Positions 11,622 through 22,606 are shown, counted from the stretch's first letter. The stretch is 64,000 nt of DNA from Iris pallida (GCA_029216955.1 JANAVB010015600.1:26580188-26644187); one strand, 5' to 3'. Translations and numbers: made by a program. Notes: generated from the letters alone by a model not told the origin.

Positions 11622-12041
11622 CGGAAGAGTTGAATAAGGATGGATGGATGGAAGTACAGTGGTACCTGTTGAGCCTTCATCCGGAGTTACCTATAGTACC
11701 AAGGAAAGAAATAGAAAGAACAAATAAATAAGATAATACTTGGAACTACAAGGGGAAAAAAAAAAGAACAAACAAAGTTACAATGTTGAGATTAAACTAG
11801 TTAAGTTCTGTATAATGGTAATATCAGGAAAACTTGCTCTTAGAATGGTTACCTACTTTAAAAGTGCGACCACTTAACTAGTCTTTGTTTTGGCGAAACC
11901 AATTAAGTCAGTCTTAATAGTATCAATGCTAGATCCACTTAACTAGTCTTTTTTTAGTGGAACCAATTAAGTCTTGATAGTATGGAAACCACTTAACTGA
12001 CCTTCTTTTGATTGATCAACTCTTGTACTAGAGGAACTGAG
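11622..12041. repeat. Gene-free stretch with an imperfect tandem repeat
   Basis: At 11,869-12,000 a unit starting CCACTTAACTAGTCTTT and containing ACCAATTAAGTC...TTGATAGTAT occurs twice in full and a third time in part, with a 55-66 bp period. Nothing else was recognised. Confidence 0.6.
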
Positions 12042-12250
12042 GTTGTGTTTGGTTCATTGTAATGTAATTGTAATCGTAATGGAATTGGATTTGTAATGTA
12101 ATTGAATTTGTAATGTAATAGAATTACAATTACATTACTATGTTTGGTTGAAGCATGTAATCAAACCATGTAATGTAATGTCAATTACATTCATATGTTT
12201 GGTTTACCATGTAATGTAATTAAGTTTCTAATTTAATATTTTTTTCAACA

Positions 12251-12386
12251 GAAATTTTCGTCCAAACGGACGAAATTATACAAATTTGCATGCAGAGGGA
12301 GAAGTTTGGGAAATTTTCAAAGAATGGGATCCAACTCCATTAGAGTTGGCGGCACGGGGGTTGAGTGGGCCACCAGGCTCACGATT
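12251..12386 (+). repeat. MULE left TIR
   Basis: Starts GAAATTTTCGTCC and ends CAGGCTCACGATT. It includes an imperfect palindrome CCAACTCCATTAGAGTTGG and the GC-rich GGCGGCACGGGGGTTGAG. Confidence 0.85.
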
Positions 12387-12404
12387 GTTTTTTATCTTTT
12401 TTTT

Positions 12405-12530
12405 CGGTGCCGCCAACTTAATTGGAGGCATGGTTTTTTTTTTCTCTACCGGTGCCGCCAACTTAGTTGGAGGCATGCTTTTTCTTTTTCTTTTTTTTCC
12501 TCTAAACTCCAAGTAAGATGGCGGCATGAT
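12405..12530 (+). repeat. Subterminal GGTGCCGCCAACT modules between T-runs
   Basis: Three copies of a module (GTGCCGCCAACTTAGTTGGA and variants, the last degraded) are separated by poly-T. The core CCAACT-T-AGTTGG is a 13-base palindrome. An inverted copy is at 16,217-16,243 beside the right TIR. Such repeats near MULE ends may bind transposase, which is inference. Confidence 0.65.
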
Positions 12531-12732
12531 TTTTTTTTTCCTTTCTTTTTCTTTCTTTCTTTCTTTTTTCTTTATTTGTTATTTTTTGTTTTTTTTTCTT
12601 TTTTCCTTTGTTTTTTTTTCTTTTGTTTTGCTTGTCTTTTTCTTCTTTTCTTTGTTTGGCCCATTGTTTTAGGTTTGGGAGGGAGTTTTAATTTGCTACT
12701 TATTTTTTCAAAACAGCGGTTGTCTCTCCTCT

Positions 12733-12739
12733 ATATAAT
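12733..12739 (+). promoter_or_regulatory. TATA box of the plant-mobile-domain gene
   Basis: TATATAA lies about 100 bases before the ATG at 12,840, after a long pyrimidine-rich tract (12,530-12,660). The spacing fits a plant core promoter with a leader of roughly 70 bases. Confidence 0.5.
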
Positions 12740-12839
12740 TCTCATCCGCTCCTCCTCTTCTTCACATTCTAACTCATTTCTTCTTCTTTTTTCAGAGTTT
12801 CAACCTAGCTCTTCTCCCTTTTTTTCACAATCATAGTAA

Positions 12840-13937
12840 ATGGCTAACGATGGTCGTATTTCCGGTGGATCGACTACGGAGTTGATTTGGAAGCAACGTA
12901 AAAATCATATATCCGATAAAATATTTACCGGACAGGTAATTTTTTTATCTCAATAATTTTTTTATCTCAACGTGAAAATCTCCATTTTAGTTAGTAGATA
13001 TCTAATATATTTTAAATGTTATTTTTTTAAAAATATTTAATAGTTATTCGATCATGATCTGAAAGTACGTCTCCGAGAGCATGGAAGTTGGCGAAAAGAG
13101 AGAAAATATAACACGTGGGTGTTAAATTACGCTCAAAAGGCCTTGGTCCGTTCTTTCGGGTTTCAATATTTAGACCAAATTAAATTTCTCACACACGACG
13201 TCCATCTTATTTTAAGTCTTGCCGAACGTTGGTGGCCCGAACGCAATACATTTCAACTTCCAGTTGGGGAGTTGACGATCACGCTATGTGATGTCACAAA
13301 CATATTGGGATTGCCTATCACAGGAGACCCAATATATTTCAACCAACAGTCTACTCCATCTGATCTGATTACTACCTATCTCGGAATTATGCCTCCATCA
13401 GATCTGCGAGGTAACAGTTGTGTCACTTTTTCATGGCTTCGTGGAAACTTCATGGATTTAAATCACACCATGGACAACGAGACGGTTGAAGTAGATGATA
13501 TACGGGTATGTATTTTAAGTAGTAATATTTGTAAGGATTGATTTAGTATTTAGTAAAATGTTTTCTTTCTTACTTTCAGATTATTCAGTGTACTAGAGCA
13601 TACTTGCTCGCTTTATGTAGTGCTATTCTCTTTCCCGACGCAAATGGAAATAAGGTTAATGTGCGACTTCTACCATTTTTAGCTGATTTGACCAAACCCA
13701 CTAGTCATGCGTGGGGAGCTGCTGCTTTATCATTTCTCTACGCAATGCTGACTGAATTTGCTAATATGAAAATGACCCATAGTATTTGTGGATGCATGTC
13801 ACTATTTCAGGTAGGAAAAAATTTATTTGTGTTTCATTGTATTTACTTTGTACTGAATTTTCTAACTATATTTGTTGTAGGTCTGGTCGTACTTACAATA
13901 TCTACACACAAAACATACATGTATACATGGAATATAA
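12840..13937 (+). CDS. MULE-borne plant mobile domain (PMD) protein, 3' end truncated
   Basis: Four exons can be drawn with GT-AG introns that all keep phase 0: 12,840-12,935, 13,044-13,505, 13,580-13,810 and 13,881-13,937, totalling about 281 residues. The middle exons carry the PMD pattern: LVRSFGFQ, then LAERWWPERNTFQLPVGE, ITLCDVTNILGLPI, FSWLRGNF, RAYLLALCSAILFPD, VRLLPFLADL and SHAWGAAALSFLYAML. PMD proteins of the MAIN/MAIL type act in the nucleus in gene expression and silencing; TE-borne copies are known but their role is unclear. Full PMD proteins are much longer. Here the frame stops soon after VWSY, where it runs antisense into the transposase 3' end. The start was chosen because it opens a clean 32-codon exon ending at a good GT donor. 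Confidence 0.7.
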
Positions 13938-15820
13938 GTATGATACCATCTACCACATGTACAAGAACCATCGTCTAACCGTACAATATATGTTCTACTT
14001 GTTGCACGATCCATTACTTCATATGTATAACCATCAAATGCTAATATCTTTAAGTGATTTCTCTCTTTGATAATATGAGCCATAGTTTTCAACATTCTCG
14101 GACAAAAAGATGTTTCTATCTTTTCAGCAGCGTTTCTATTCTTGTCATGAAGTGTTATAATCTTGGCTCTAATACCATCGAAAAGTGTCGTTATTGGTTT
14201 ATCGCGTAACTTCTTAATCCAATTGTTAAAACATTCAGCGAGATTAGAAGTGTTAATATCTAATCTGGGACAAGGAGCATACGCTGTAATCCAATGTTCA
14301 AAACGACGATTTTCATCGTTCACACCAATAAGCCAATCATACAATGTCATGTTCTCGGCTTTAATTATATCAAATAAATGTTCTGCATCTGTCGGATTGT
14401 ACGATCTAGCAAGCGAGTCTAATAAGTTTTGAAAAGTTTTTTCTTTCGCAACTTGTTTCATATTTTGTTTGAAATGTTGAATACAAAAAAGGGGTAATTC
14501 TGGAAAAACAACACACATCGCATTTATTAAACCTTTTTGCTTATCAGAAATAAAAGAAATCCTATTCCATTCAATAGAAGAACTTTCAAAAGAAATTCTT
14601 ACCGCATTTAAAAACCAAGACCATGAATCACTGTTTTCACCTTCAGCAACAGCATATGCAATTGGATATAACTGGTAGTTTGGATCATGTGCACAAGCAA
14701 TAAATAAAATACCTTGATATTTAGATGAAAGAAACGTAGCATCAGTACTAATAACCGGTAAACAACCTCTTAAAAGACCGTCAATGCATGCCTTAAAACA
14801 AATATATACTCTTTGGAAGCTATTATTTTCTGCTGTTTTTAGAAAAAATCTAATACCAGGATTTGTCTCCATAATTCTAAATCCGTATTCCTCAAGACTA
14901 CCATAAGCCTCAACATAACTTCCATTTATTTCGGCCAAGGACATCTCTCGGGCTCTCCATGCTTTGGAATAAGTAATATGTACACGATGTTCTTTATATA
15001 TATCTTTAACTATTTGTGATGCGCTATACGATTGATTATCTCTAATTATATCAATTATCCTGCTCTTAATCCATGCAACGCTAGCTAGTCGATGACGTCC
15101 GATTGCGAGCGCACTAAAACAAGAATGACGACTTTCTAATGTACTTATTTGTACTATGTTTCCATTTCCAATGGATCAGGCATATACTCTCCAATTACAG
15201 TTCGATTGATCACAAGTATATATAATTCCACGAGAATTGTTCATAGTACTGGCTGAACAACTAAAATTATGTGCAATTGCAACATTACTTACAAAACTTC
15301 TAAATTCAGAACGAGAAGAAAATTCTTGACCGATAACTAATTCACGGATGGAAGCATTATCTATATTATCATCTAAGTCAAATTCCATATTTTCAACTAA
15401 ATCATCACTATTTCCGTCGTCTTCATCATCATTATCATCGTCGGATTCATCTGATGATTGATTTTGTTGAAAAGATGGAACAATTTGATGGGAAGAACTA
15501 CCACCCGCAAAATATGGACTACTTATGTTATCAAAAGTTGTAGCTATTTGAATAACAAAAATATTTACACAGCGTGATTGAGAATTAATTTCAAAAATAT
15601 AATTGCATGCTTCATCACTATCTACTAAAAAACATCTACAATTATAAACAGACTTCAAAATAAATTCGTAATGAATAGAACAACGTTGAATAATAAGATT
15701 ACGTAAATTTTTATAAGTAATACGTTCATAAGTTGAAAATATTTGAGTTTCTCCTCCTTCATAATCTAACCCATTTAGGCTACCTCCGTGCGAACATATT
15801 AATCTTACGGTACGATCCAT
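13862..15820 (-). pseudogene. MULE transposase (MURA-type), one in-frame stop
   Basis: A continuous minus-strand frame of about 652 codons is broken only by TGA at 15,178-15,176. The N-terminal part has an acidic Asp/Glu/Ser-rich linker near residues 115-145, then a MuDR-type DNA-binding region (IGQEFSSRSEFRSFV...CNWRVYA). After the stop comes the MULE DDE domain: STDATFLSSKYQGIL (first Asp), ISDKQKGLINAM (second Asp) and NTSNLAECFNNWI (Glu). A SWIM zinc finger follows (CTCGRW...PCIHVC). It would cut and join element ends at the TIRs in the nucleus. The ATG at 15,820 is preferred because the next residues (MDRTVRLICSHGG) fit the family start. The C-terminus ends early (TYNKYS) at the fusion with the PMD gene. 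Confidence 0.85.
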
Positions 15821-15970
15821 AATCGAAGGAGGCAACTGCTAGAGATTGATCAGAAGAAGTTTCTGTTGGAGAACTTGATGAATAGAGAACTTATCAACTT
15901 GCGTCGGTGAGTAATAGGAAGAAGAGTGATAATAAGAAGTGAGTTGTAAAAATTGAATGCTTTCATATGC

Positions 15971-15978
15971 TTTTTATA
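15971..15978 (-). promoter_or_regulatory. TATA box of the MULE transposase
   Basis: Minus strand CTATAAAAA, about 150 bases before the proposed ATG at 15,820 and about 275 bases inside the right TIR. Confidence 0.45.
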
Positions 15979-16019
15979 GATGAATTTGGAATATAGCCGT
16001 TAGAAATAACTAGCCGTTG

Positions 16020-16216
16020 TAGGAAAAGGAGAAGAAGAAAGGAAAAAAAATAGCCGTTAGGTCCCCAAACCGAAGAAGAAAAAAGAAAAAGGAAAAAAAG
16101 AAAAAAAATTAGCGGTTAAACAGGAGAAAGAAGGAAAAAGAAAAAGAAAAGAAAAGAAAAAGAAAAAGAAAAGAAAAGAAAAGAAATGGTGGTTAGAGGG
16201 GCCCACCCAACCCTTG
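16020..16216. repeat. A/G-rich low-complexity tract
   Basis: Nearly pure A and G (AAGAAAAAGG-type runs) between the transposase promoter and the right TIR. It mirrors the T/C-rich tract at 12,530-12,660 on the other side of the MULE. Confidence 0.8.
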
Positions 16217-16388
16217 CCTCCAACTAAGTTGGCGGCACCCTAGGAAAAAAAAATCGTGAGCCTGGTGGCCCACTCAACCCCCGTGCCGCCAACTCTAATG
16301 GAGTTGGATCCCATTCTTTGGAAATATCCCAAACTTCTCCCTCTACAAGCAAATTTGTATAATTTCGTCCCTTTAGACGAAAATTTCT
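16217..16388 (-). repeat. MULE right TIR with inverted subterminal module
   Basis: 16,252-16,388 is the reverse complement of the left TIR. 16,217-16,243 is an inverted copy of the GGTGCCGCCAACT module, so the inverted similarity extends beyond the main TIR. Confidence 0.85.
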
Positions 16389-16399
16389 GTTTTTTTAAA

Positions 16400-17690
16400 T
16401 ACAACATAAAATTTAAAAAGTGGATCACTAAATTTTTTTTAAAAATTTAAAAAAATAAAAATAAAAATAAATAATAAATAAATAAGGAAAAAATGGTTTG
16501 TTTTCTGCTAATAAAAGACAAAAAACAAAAAAAGACAAAAAATACAAAATACAAAAATGACAAACGAACAAAACAGAAGGAAAAAAATCAAAAATGAAAA
16601 AGCGATAAAAAATAAAAACGACAAAAAAAAAAATCAAAAATGTGAAAACCATAAAAAGTGACCAATAATGATAAAAAAAGACTAAAAACAAAAAATTGAC
16701 AAAAAACAACAATAAGTGAAAGGAAAACGATAGAAGACGATAAAAACGTGAAAAATGCGAAAACGATAGAAGACGATAAAAACGTGAAAAATAGTCAAAA
16801 ACGTAAAAGATCGACAAAAATCGATAAATAACATGCAGAAATGGCAAAAAATGTGCAGAATCGACAAAAAAACGATAAAAACGTAAAAAATTGACCAAAA
16901 ACGATAAAAAAAAACTTAAAAAGGACAAAAAACGAACAAAAACGACAAAAAAGGACCAAAACAACAAAAAAGGATAAAAACGACAAAAAACAAAAAAATA
17001 ACAAAAAACGAACAAAATGACAAAAAACGAACAAAAACGACAAAAAAACGGACAAAAACAAAAAAAATGACAAAAACGACAAAAAAAAACAAAAACAACC
17101 AAAAATGAACAAAAATGACAAAAACCGAACAAAAACAACAAAAAGCGACAAAAAACGAAAAAAAGGACAAAACGAACAAAAATTACAAAAAAGACAAAAA
17201 ACGACAAAAAAGGAACAAAAATAGACCAAGAACGAAAAAAGGACAAAAACGACAAAAAAAAACAAAAACAACCGAAAACGAACAAAAATAACAAAAAAAA
17301 CGAACAAAAACGAAAAAAAAAACGGACAAAAACAACAAAAAATGACAAAAAACAAACAAAAACAACAAAAAATGAACAAAAATGACAAAAAACGAACAAA
17401 AAACGACAAAAAATGGACAAAAACAACAAAAAAAAGGACCAAAACGACAAAAAAAAACAAACAAAAACAACCAAAAACGAACAAAAATGACAAAAAACAA
17501 ACAAAAACGACAAAAAAGACCAAAAATGAACAAAAACGACAAAAAAACGACAAAAAACAAACAAAACGACAAAAAATGACCAAAAACAAACAAAAATGAC
17601 AAATAACGAACAAAAATGACAAAAAACGACAAAAAACGAACAAAAATGACCAAAAACGAACAAAAAGACCAAATTATAGCATACCAACAT
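16400..17690. repeat. 1.3-kb A-rich low-complexity array
   Basis: An irregular array of words such as GACAAAAAACGAACAAAAA. Its + strand contains almost no T. Long minus-strand frames (up to about 420 codons, rich in Phe, Val, Cys and Leu) are open only because TTTTTGTCGTTT-type words cannot form stops; three overlapping frames are open at once. Not a gene. Confidence 0.9.
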
Positions 17691-17893
17691 TCCGCTTAAG
17701 TTGTAATTTAATTGCGATTACATAGGTTTTATGATGTAATTGAGTTTAGAAGAAACTGATGTAATGTAATCAAACTTGTAATCGCGATTACATTACATCT
17801 AATTTCTTTTTTGTCCAACCAAACATCCGAGTTAGATTGACAACGTAATGCCAATTACATTACGTTGTCCAATCATGTAAACCAAACGGGCCC

Positions 17894-18738
17894 TGAGTCC
17901 AGTATCTATGTTATATCCATTGCAGGATTCTTCAGGCAAGTTATCAATAAACTCGTACCGAAAAACTAAATGCAGATAAAAAAAAGAAAAGGAAAAGAAA
18001 CCTTCTTAGCCATACATTCTATTCCTCTACTATAATTATATTTTCAGTAATTACTACAAAGATCAACCAGAGATCCTATTATGCCATTATTTGTTTGAAA
18101 AGATACACAGAGACAAAGAACCAAAATATTTCTCGGTTAAGTTATGTGGAACCCTCCATAAAAGTTCCAATGCACACTTGCACATGTGCTTTCATCTTAT
18201 GAATCCATAGATAACAACATAAGCACAAACTGGCTATATCTCTGCGCCTCTGCAGTCAACGAAGTAATTTCTAGGTACAACATTGAAGAACACATCTCGT
18301 CTTTCAAATTTGTGAGAACACGTAAACTGCACGTCTTTTTTCTTTTTCTTTTTCTGTTTTTTCTTTTCTTTTTTTTTTCTTTTTTATGTTCTGCATTCCT
18401 TGACCAGAAAAATTACTACTTCAGTATAGTGAAAGTAGAGGAAAATAAAAGAGAAAGAATGGCAGGATGCTACATACCTTTACTTTGCCGCGAGTACAAG
18501 TCTCAACTGATATCTCTAAAGAAGGGCTTTGTCGAGAGTACTGAGTCTTCAATTGATCTCTCTAAACGAAACAAGAGGGAAGTTCTAATGTTGTCATCCT
18601 CCCATTCTAAGTTCTCCGACCATTCCTTCGGACCCCATATGCCCCATATTTTCTTACAGTTGGTCTTGATCTTAACATTGAGAAGATACTATGCCTTTCT
18701 AATAAATCATCTGACATATATTGAAGATGATTTAGTTA
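17894..18738. other. Low-copy stretch, no gene assigned
   Basis: Both strands have frames of up to about 185 codons, but none shows a known domain. On the minus strand one frame near 18,300-18,195 ends in a helical-looking sequence and a stop. With A-rich rather than pyrimidine-rich DNA upstream, a splice acceptor there is doubtful. Confidence 0.4.
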
Positions 18739-18930
18739 GGTAATTTTTAAAGGCACTCCATATTTTATTCCAGGACAGCCCAGTCCTAGGACTATCAACT
18801 AAAGAATTTGAATATTAAGATAGACTGTAAACGGAGTTGGCAGTCCTCCTTAATGTTAGGACTGTCAACTTTGTTGACAGTCCTAATGGACTGCTCTGGA
18901 GTAAAATGTGGAGTGCCTTTAGAAATTACC
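18739..18930. mobile_element. 192-bp MITE with about 34-bp TIRs
   Basis: The left end GGTAATTTTTAAAGGCACTC and the reverse complement of the right end, GGTAATTTCTAAAGGCACTC, continue to match through CCAYATTTTAYTCCAG. The interior has further inverted words around GTTGACAGTCCT. TAGTT stands close to both ends, but the TSD is not clean, so the superfamily is unassigned. There is no coding capacity. Confidence 0.75.
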
Positions 18931-19600
18931 GTAGTTTTTTTTTTTCTGAAAGTAAATAAGGAGGGATGAAAGGAATTGTTAGATATCTCCATGGTTTCCA
19001 TCCTTTGATCTGAATTTAGTAATAACTCAGCAAAGAGTAAGGCGTACAAAACATTAACTATTGGACATGAAGGAGTCTGACCTTCCTTTGAAGTATGGTT
19101 TGTCATTGTCATTAATTAGCTCAATTCTACTACTGATTATTGATCTTTGATTGAGATAATAGAGTAAGCTGAGTCAGATTCAGCTACTATATCCTTCTAT
19201 CACTGAAATTCTTCTAAATTCCAAATTCAACCATAGAGGAGGAGGAAAATTGCATCATATTCTTTGGGAAGGAACGGGTGTGTACTCAATGGAGTTTAAC
19301 ATCAGGAAAAAAAAAAAAATCAACTAATGGAGGTTTAATTTCTCAGTCTTTACCTGAAGAAATCTTGGTTGAGGATGCAATGCACATCCTTGCCCACTTC
19401 TTCCATAGCGACAGCGGGGGATCGGGACACATTTCGACTGTTGCTGCTTCTAGAAGGTTCTCGAAGGGGGAGGAGGAGAGGAGAGTGGCGTGTTTGAGCT
19501 GGAAGGTGAGGTAATTTCCTGTCGGCGAGGCCCATTGCCGGTAATTTGGTTGAAATAAATCTTAATAAATTCTAGAAAAATTCCTAAAATTCTCAAATAT
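18931..19600 (-). other. Possible exon of an unidentified gene on the minus strand
   Basis: A minus-strand frame at 19,535-19,350 ends in MEEVGKDVHCILNQDFFR directly before a GTAAAG donor-like site. Its base composition is more GC-rich than its surroundings, as in a coding first exon. Another open frame lies at 19,112-18,932. I do not recognise either, and the later exons cannot be chained with confidence. It may be a real host gene fragment, a captured exon, or chance. Confidence 0.2.
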
Positions 19601-19760
19601 GTTTCTAAGTCATTATAGAGTGTTTGTAATATATCTAACCTCATTCTAACTCAAGTTATGATTTTAGGTGCCGATTGTTTTTCCCACTTAGGTCTTTCCG
19701 GTAGCGAATGCTACACAAACTAAACCGTTTCTTTGAAACCGTAATTACCTGATTGGTGCC

Positions 19761-21135
19761 TTATGTATAATCCTGATAAAACGTAATGTTTCGACTTTGA
19801 CTCCAGCTTGGTTCTATCCATGATTCACAAGTGAATATGCAAAGACATCCAGACACGTAATGAATCATAGCTGACTGGCACTCCTCTCGATATACCTCTT
19901 TGGGGATTGGAAGATCAATGACTATAAATGGTGATCTGTTGACCAGATAACATGCATGATTCATTGTTTCCTCCCATATAGGTCCTCTATAAGGCTTATA
20001 TGTAGAAAAATACTCCTCTCTCTCTCTAATAGTCTCTTGTTCATATGCTCTATTACTCCCTATTTCTTTTGACATACTAAATCTTCAATTGTTGTTGTAC
20101 ATCATTTTCCTTACAATACTCATGAAATTTTTTGAGGTGTAGTCACCTCTATTGTATGTTCGCGCGCATATACTTCAATGTTTTTCCCTTTTGCTTCTCC
20201 ATGGTTGTTTTCCACTCTCATAATCTAGTAAACAGTACTTTATGACTTCATTTGAGAAAATAAATCCATACTTTCGGTGAGAAGTCCTCACTAAAGGTGA
20301 AGTAGTACTCAACACCTCTCTTTGACCAAACCGGTGATAGCCCACATACCTATGAGTGGATGCGGTCAAGAAGTCCTTCGATCTTGTGAACTATTTACTT
20401 GAAGCTTACTTTGAGCTAGATATAGTATTTATTGGTTAGTCATAGAGATTTATAGATATAAATATCCAACCTTAGGCAGCATATACGTATTGGTATGGGT
20501 TTGAGTCAACTTGATACGTAGCTGGTTATTTCACGTATCATGTTCATACTTACTTTGGAACTGAGGCGTGAAAATATGAGTAATAGTGCTTGGTCTTCCT
20601 CTAAGTTTACTTTAGGATACAAACGATTATTTACCACCTTATTGAAGTTCTTCATATGGTGTAGAATTTGGGTCGCTTCCTTCATACGTAAATTATAGAG
20701 TTGCTTCTTTAGGTACAACTTATTTTACAAAGACTTGTCATATACAAGCATTCTAGCTTCAACCATAATCCTGATGCAAAAATTTGTCATGATGTTGTAC
20801 ATCACCACATTTGTTAGACAAAGTTCTTGCGTGCATTGTAATATTGTCCCATGATTCATCCCTTATGTCGGTAGGTTTGTTCCCATAACCGACAATGACC
20901 TTGAATAATCCTTCTTTCACAATGATCTCTTTACTCTGTCCCACAGAGAATATGCCTTTACCATTAAACTTTTCTACCTCAGACTTGATGTTATTAATCA
21001 TGTTATTTATCAGAGCATTATGAACCAATGATTTCAAGAATCATGATCTAAGAAGATACCAATTGGTCTAATGCCGTCATCTATCGTTGACCTAGATAAA
21101 AAAAATTCCTTGGGCCCCCTTGCGCTATGATACCA
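19761..21135 (-). pseudogene. Ty1-copia gag and integrase remnant
   Basis: On the minus strand, 21,037-20,759 reads like the start of copia gag (YEVEKFNGK-like SEVEKFNGKGIFSVGQ, then RDESWDNITMHART). 20,718-20,506 reads like the UBN2-type gag region (LYNLRMKEATQILHHMKNF). 20,075-19,761 reads like the end of integrase (NHACYLVNRSP). The zinc knuckle, protease and most of integrase are missing between them, so the copy is deleted as well as frameshifted. Upstream at 21,124-21,135 is a primer site TGGTATCATAGC, two bases from the initiator-Met site. Confidence 0.75.
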
Positions 21136-21136
21136 A

Positions 21137-21395
21137 TTCTAAAAAATCCTCATGATGATGAATAAAACAAGGCACAAACCCCGAATAAATAGCAAGAAGA
21201 ACAAAACACACAATATAACGTGGTTCGACCAAAATAGGCATACGTCCATGGGGCAAGGAAAGAATAACTTTATTTGAGTTGAGATAAACCTTAAAAATTT
21301 ACTACAACAATATTATATTGCACAAACTCTCGCTTATTAGATCTTTAAGTAACTGTTATCCTTCTTTCCTCTTAACTTTCTTAGAGATATATCTT
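21137..21395 (-). repeat. Probable 5' LTR of the copia remnant
   Basis: It lies directly upstream (minus sense) of the TGGTATCATAGC primer site and ends where the roughly 540-bp repeat family begins at about 21,396. It contains ATAACGTGGTTCGACC, a word often seen in copia LTRs. There is no second LTR in the window and no clean TG start, so the limits are approximate. Confidence 0.45.
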
Positions 21396-21871
21396 ACTAG
21401 TTTTAGCTAACAATAGTTAGCAGAAAACTTTGTTATTTATATATAGATAACTCTAATAGTCGTGTATGCGTAACGGAAATAAGTTCGCATGATAACTTTT
21501 ACTCACAGTTACAACCGAAATGAACATATGAATTAGAGAATTAAGGGTAGCCACAAACAAAATAAACATATGAAATAGAGGATTAAGGGATGTAGTATAT
21601 GTATGATTTGAGGAATTTACACCTCAATTAGATATCTAATGACATATATAAACTTTTACTGTGTTCTAGTAGGATCATGTATGTAGTTGGATGACTATGT
21701 ATTGAGTGGCTTAACTAGCTACTTAAAGGCATTTCTCTGTGTGTTACTTATTATATCTCCTTTAGTTATTCTCTATATAGCTTGTATGCATGCATATTCC
21801 AATTACTAGTTCTTGGGTTTGATGATTCACTAGCTAGTTTTAACTAGCAACAGTTAGCAGAAAACTAGATT

Positions 21872-21872
21872 A

Positions 21873-21967
<95 letters not shown>
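21872..21967. repeat. (GT)n(TA)n(CA)n composite microsatellite
   Basis: About 22 bases of GT, about 58 of TA and about 15 of CA follow one another. The GT and CA blocks are complementary, so the whole tract can fold back on itself. Confidence 0.95.
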
Positions 21968-22254
21968 GTCCAAGCTTCCTAGCTCATGTGGTTAGGAGGG
22001 GGAAATGAACAAATGAAGTAGAGGATTAAAAGTTGTAGCATATACATGGTTTGAGGAGTTCACACATAAATTGGACATTTAATGACATATTTAGACTTTT
22101 ACTGTATGTGCTAGTAAGCTCATGCATGTAGTTGGGTAACTATGTATCGGGTGGCCTAACTAGCTACTCAGAGAAGTTTTTCTCCTGTGAATTTTTCTCC
22201 AATGGCTCAAACTAGTAAGTGCACACAGGCAACTTGTTCATGTAGGTAAGTATA

Positions 22255-22263
22255 TATATAGGG

Positions 22264-22320
<57 letters not shown>

Positions 22321-22386
22321 CATTTATATGTTAGTAATAATACCTATATATATATATATATAGGTATTATTACTAACATATAAATG

Positions 22387-22460
<74 letters not shown>

Positions 22461-22534
22461 TATTATTACTAACATATAAATGACCCTATATATATAGGGT
22501 CATTTATATGTTAGTAATAATAGCTTGGTAACTG

Positions 22535-22600
<66 letters not shown>

Positions 22601-22606
22601 CAGTTA

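Larger units (their letters stand above)
12251..16388. mobile_element. Mutator-like element (MULE) with two convergent genes
   Basis: A TIR of about 136 bp at 12,251-12,386 matches the reverse complement of 16,252-16,388 with few changes. Inside are a spliced plant-mobile-domain gene (+) and a MURA-like transposase (-) that converge near 13,880. Each gene has its own TATA-like site close to a TIR, as in autonomous MULEs. MULEs normally make a 9-bp TSD, but I found no matching 9-mers outside the TIRs, so one flank has probably changed. Known from the literature: plant mobile domains occur in some MULE lineages. Confidence 0.75.
12042..17893. mobile_element. Outer Harbinger/Tourist-like ends enclosing a MULE
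   Basis: The left end is GGTTGTGTTTGGTT. The right end read on the other strand is GGGCCCGTTTGGTT, and TGA flanks both sides, so a 14-base TIR with a 3-bp TSD is possible. Both flanks (12,042-12,250 and 17,690-17,893) contain repeated TGTTTGGTT and AATGTAATT words typical of Tourist-type MITEs. The simplest view is a MITE of about 0.4 kb split by the MULE and by later low-complexity expansion. These could instead be outer parts of one composite element. Confidence 0.45.

Noticed and set aside
12306..12836. 176-codon + strand frame over the MULE left end
   Set aside because: It spans the TIR and a poly-pyrimidine tract, is Phe/Leu-rich, and ends just before the PMD start. It is a composition artefact.
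16428..17690. 420-codon minus-strand frame rich in Phe/Val/Leu, resembling a polytopic membrane protein
   Set aside because: It is the complement of an ACAAAAA-type low-complexity array that cannot form stop codons on that strand. Three frames are open at once and there is no domain or codon bias.
18186..18743. 185-codon + strand frame
   Set aside because: It includes a poly-Phe/Leu stretch from a T-rich tract, has no recognised domain and runs into the MITE TIR.
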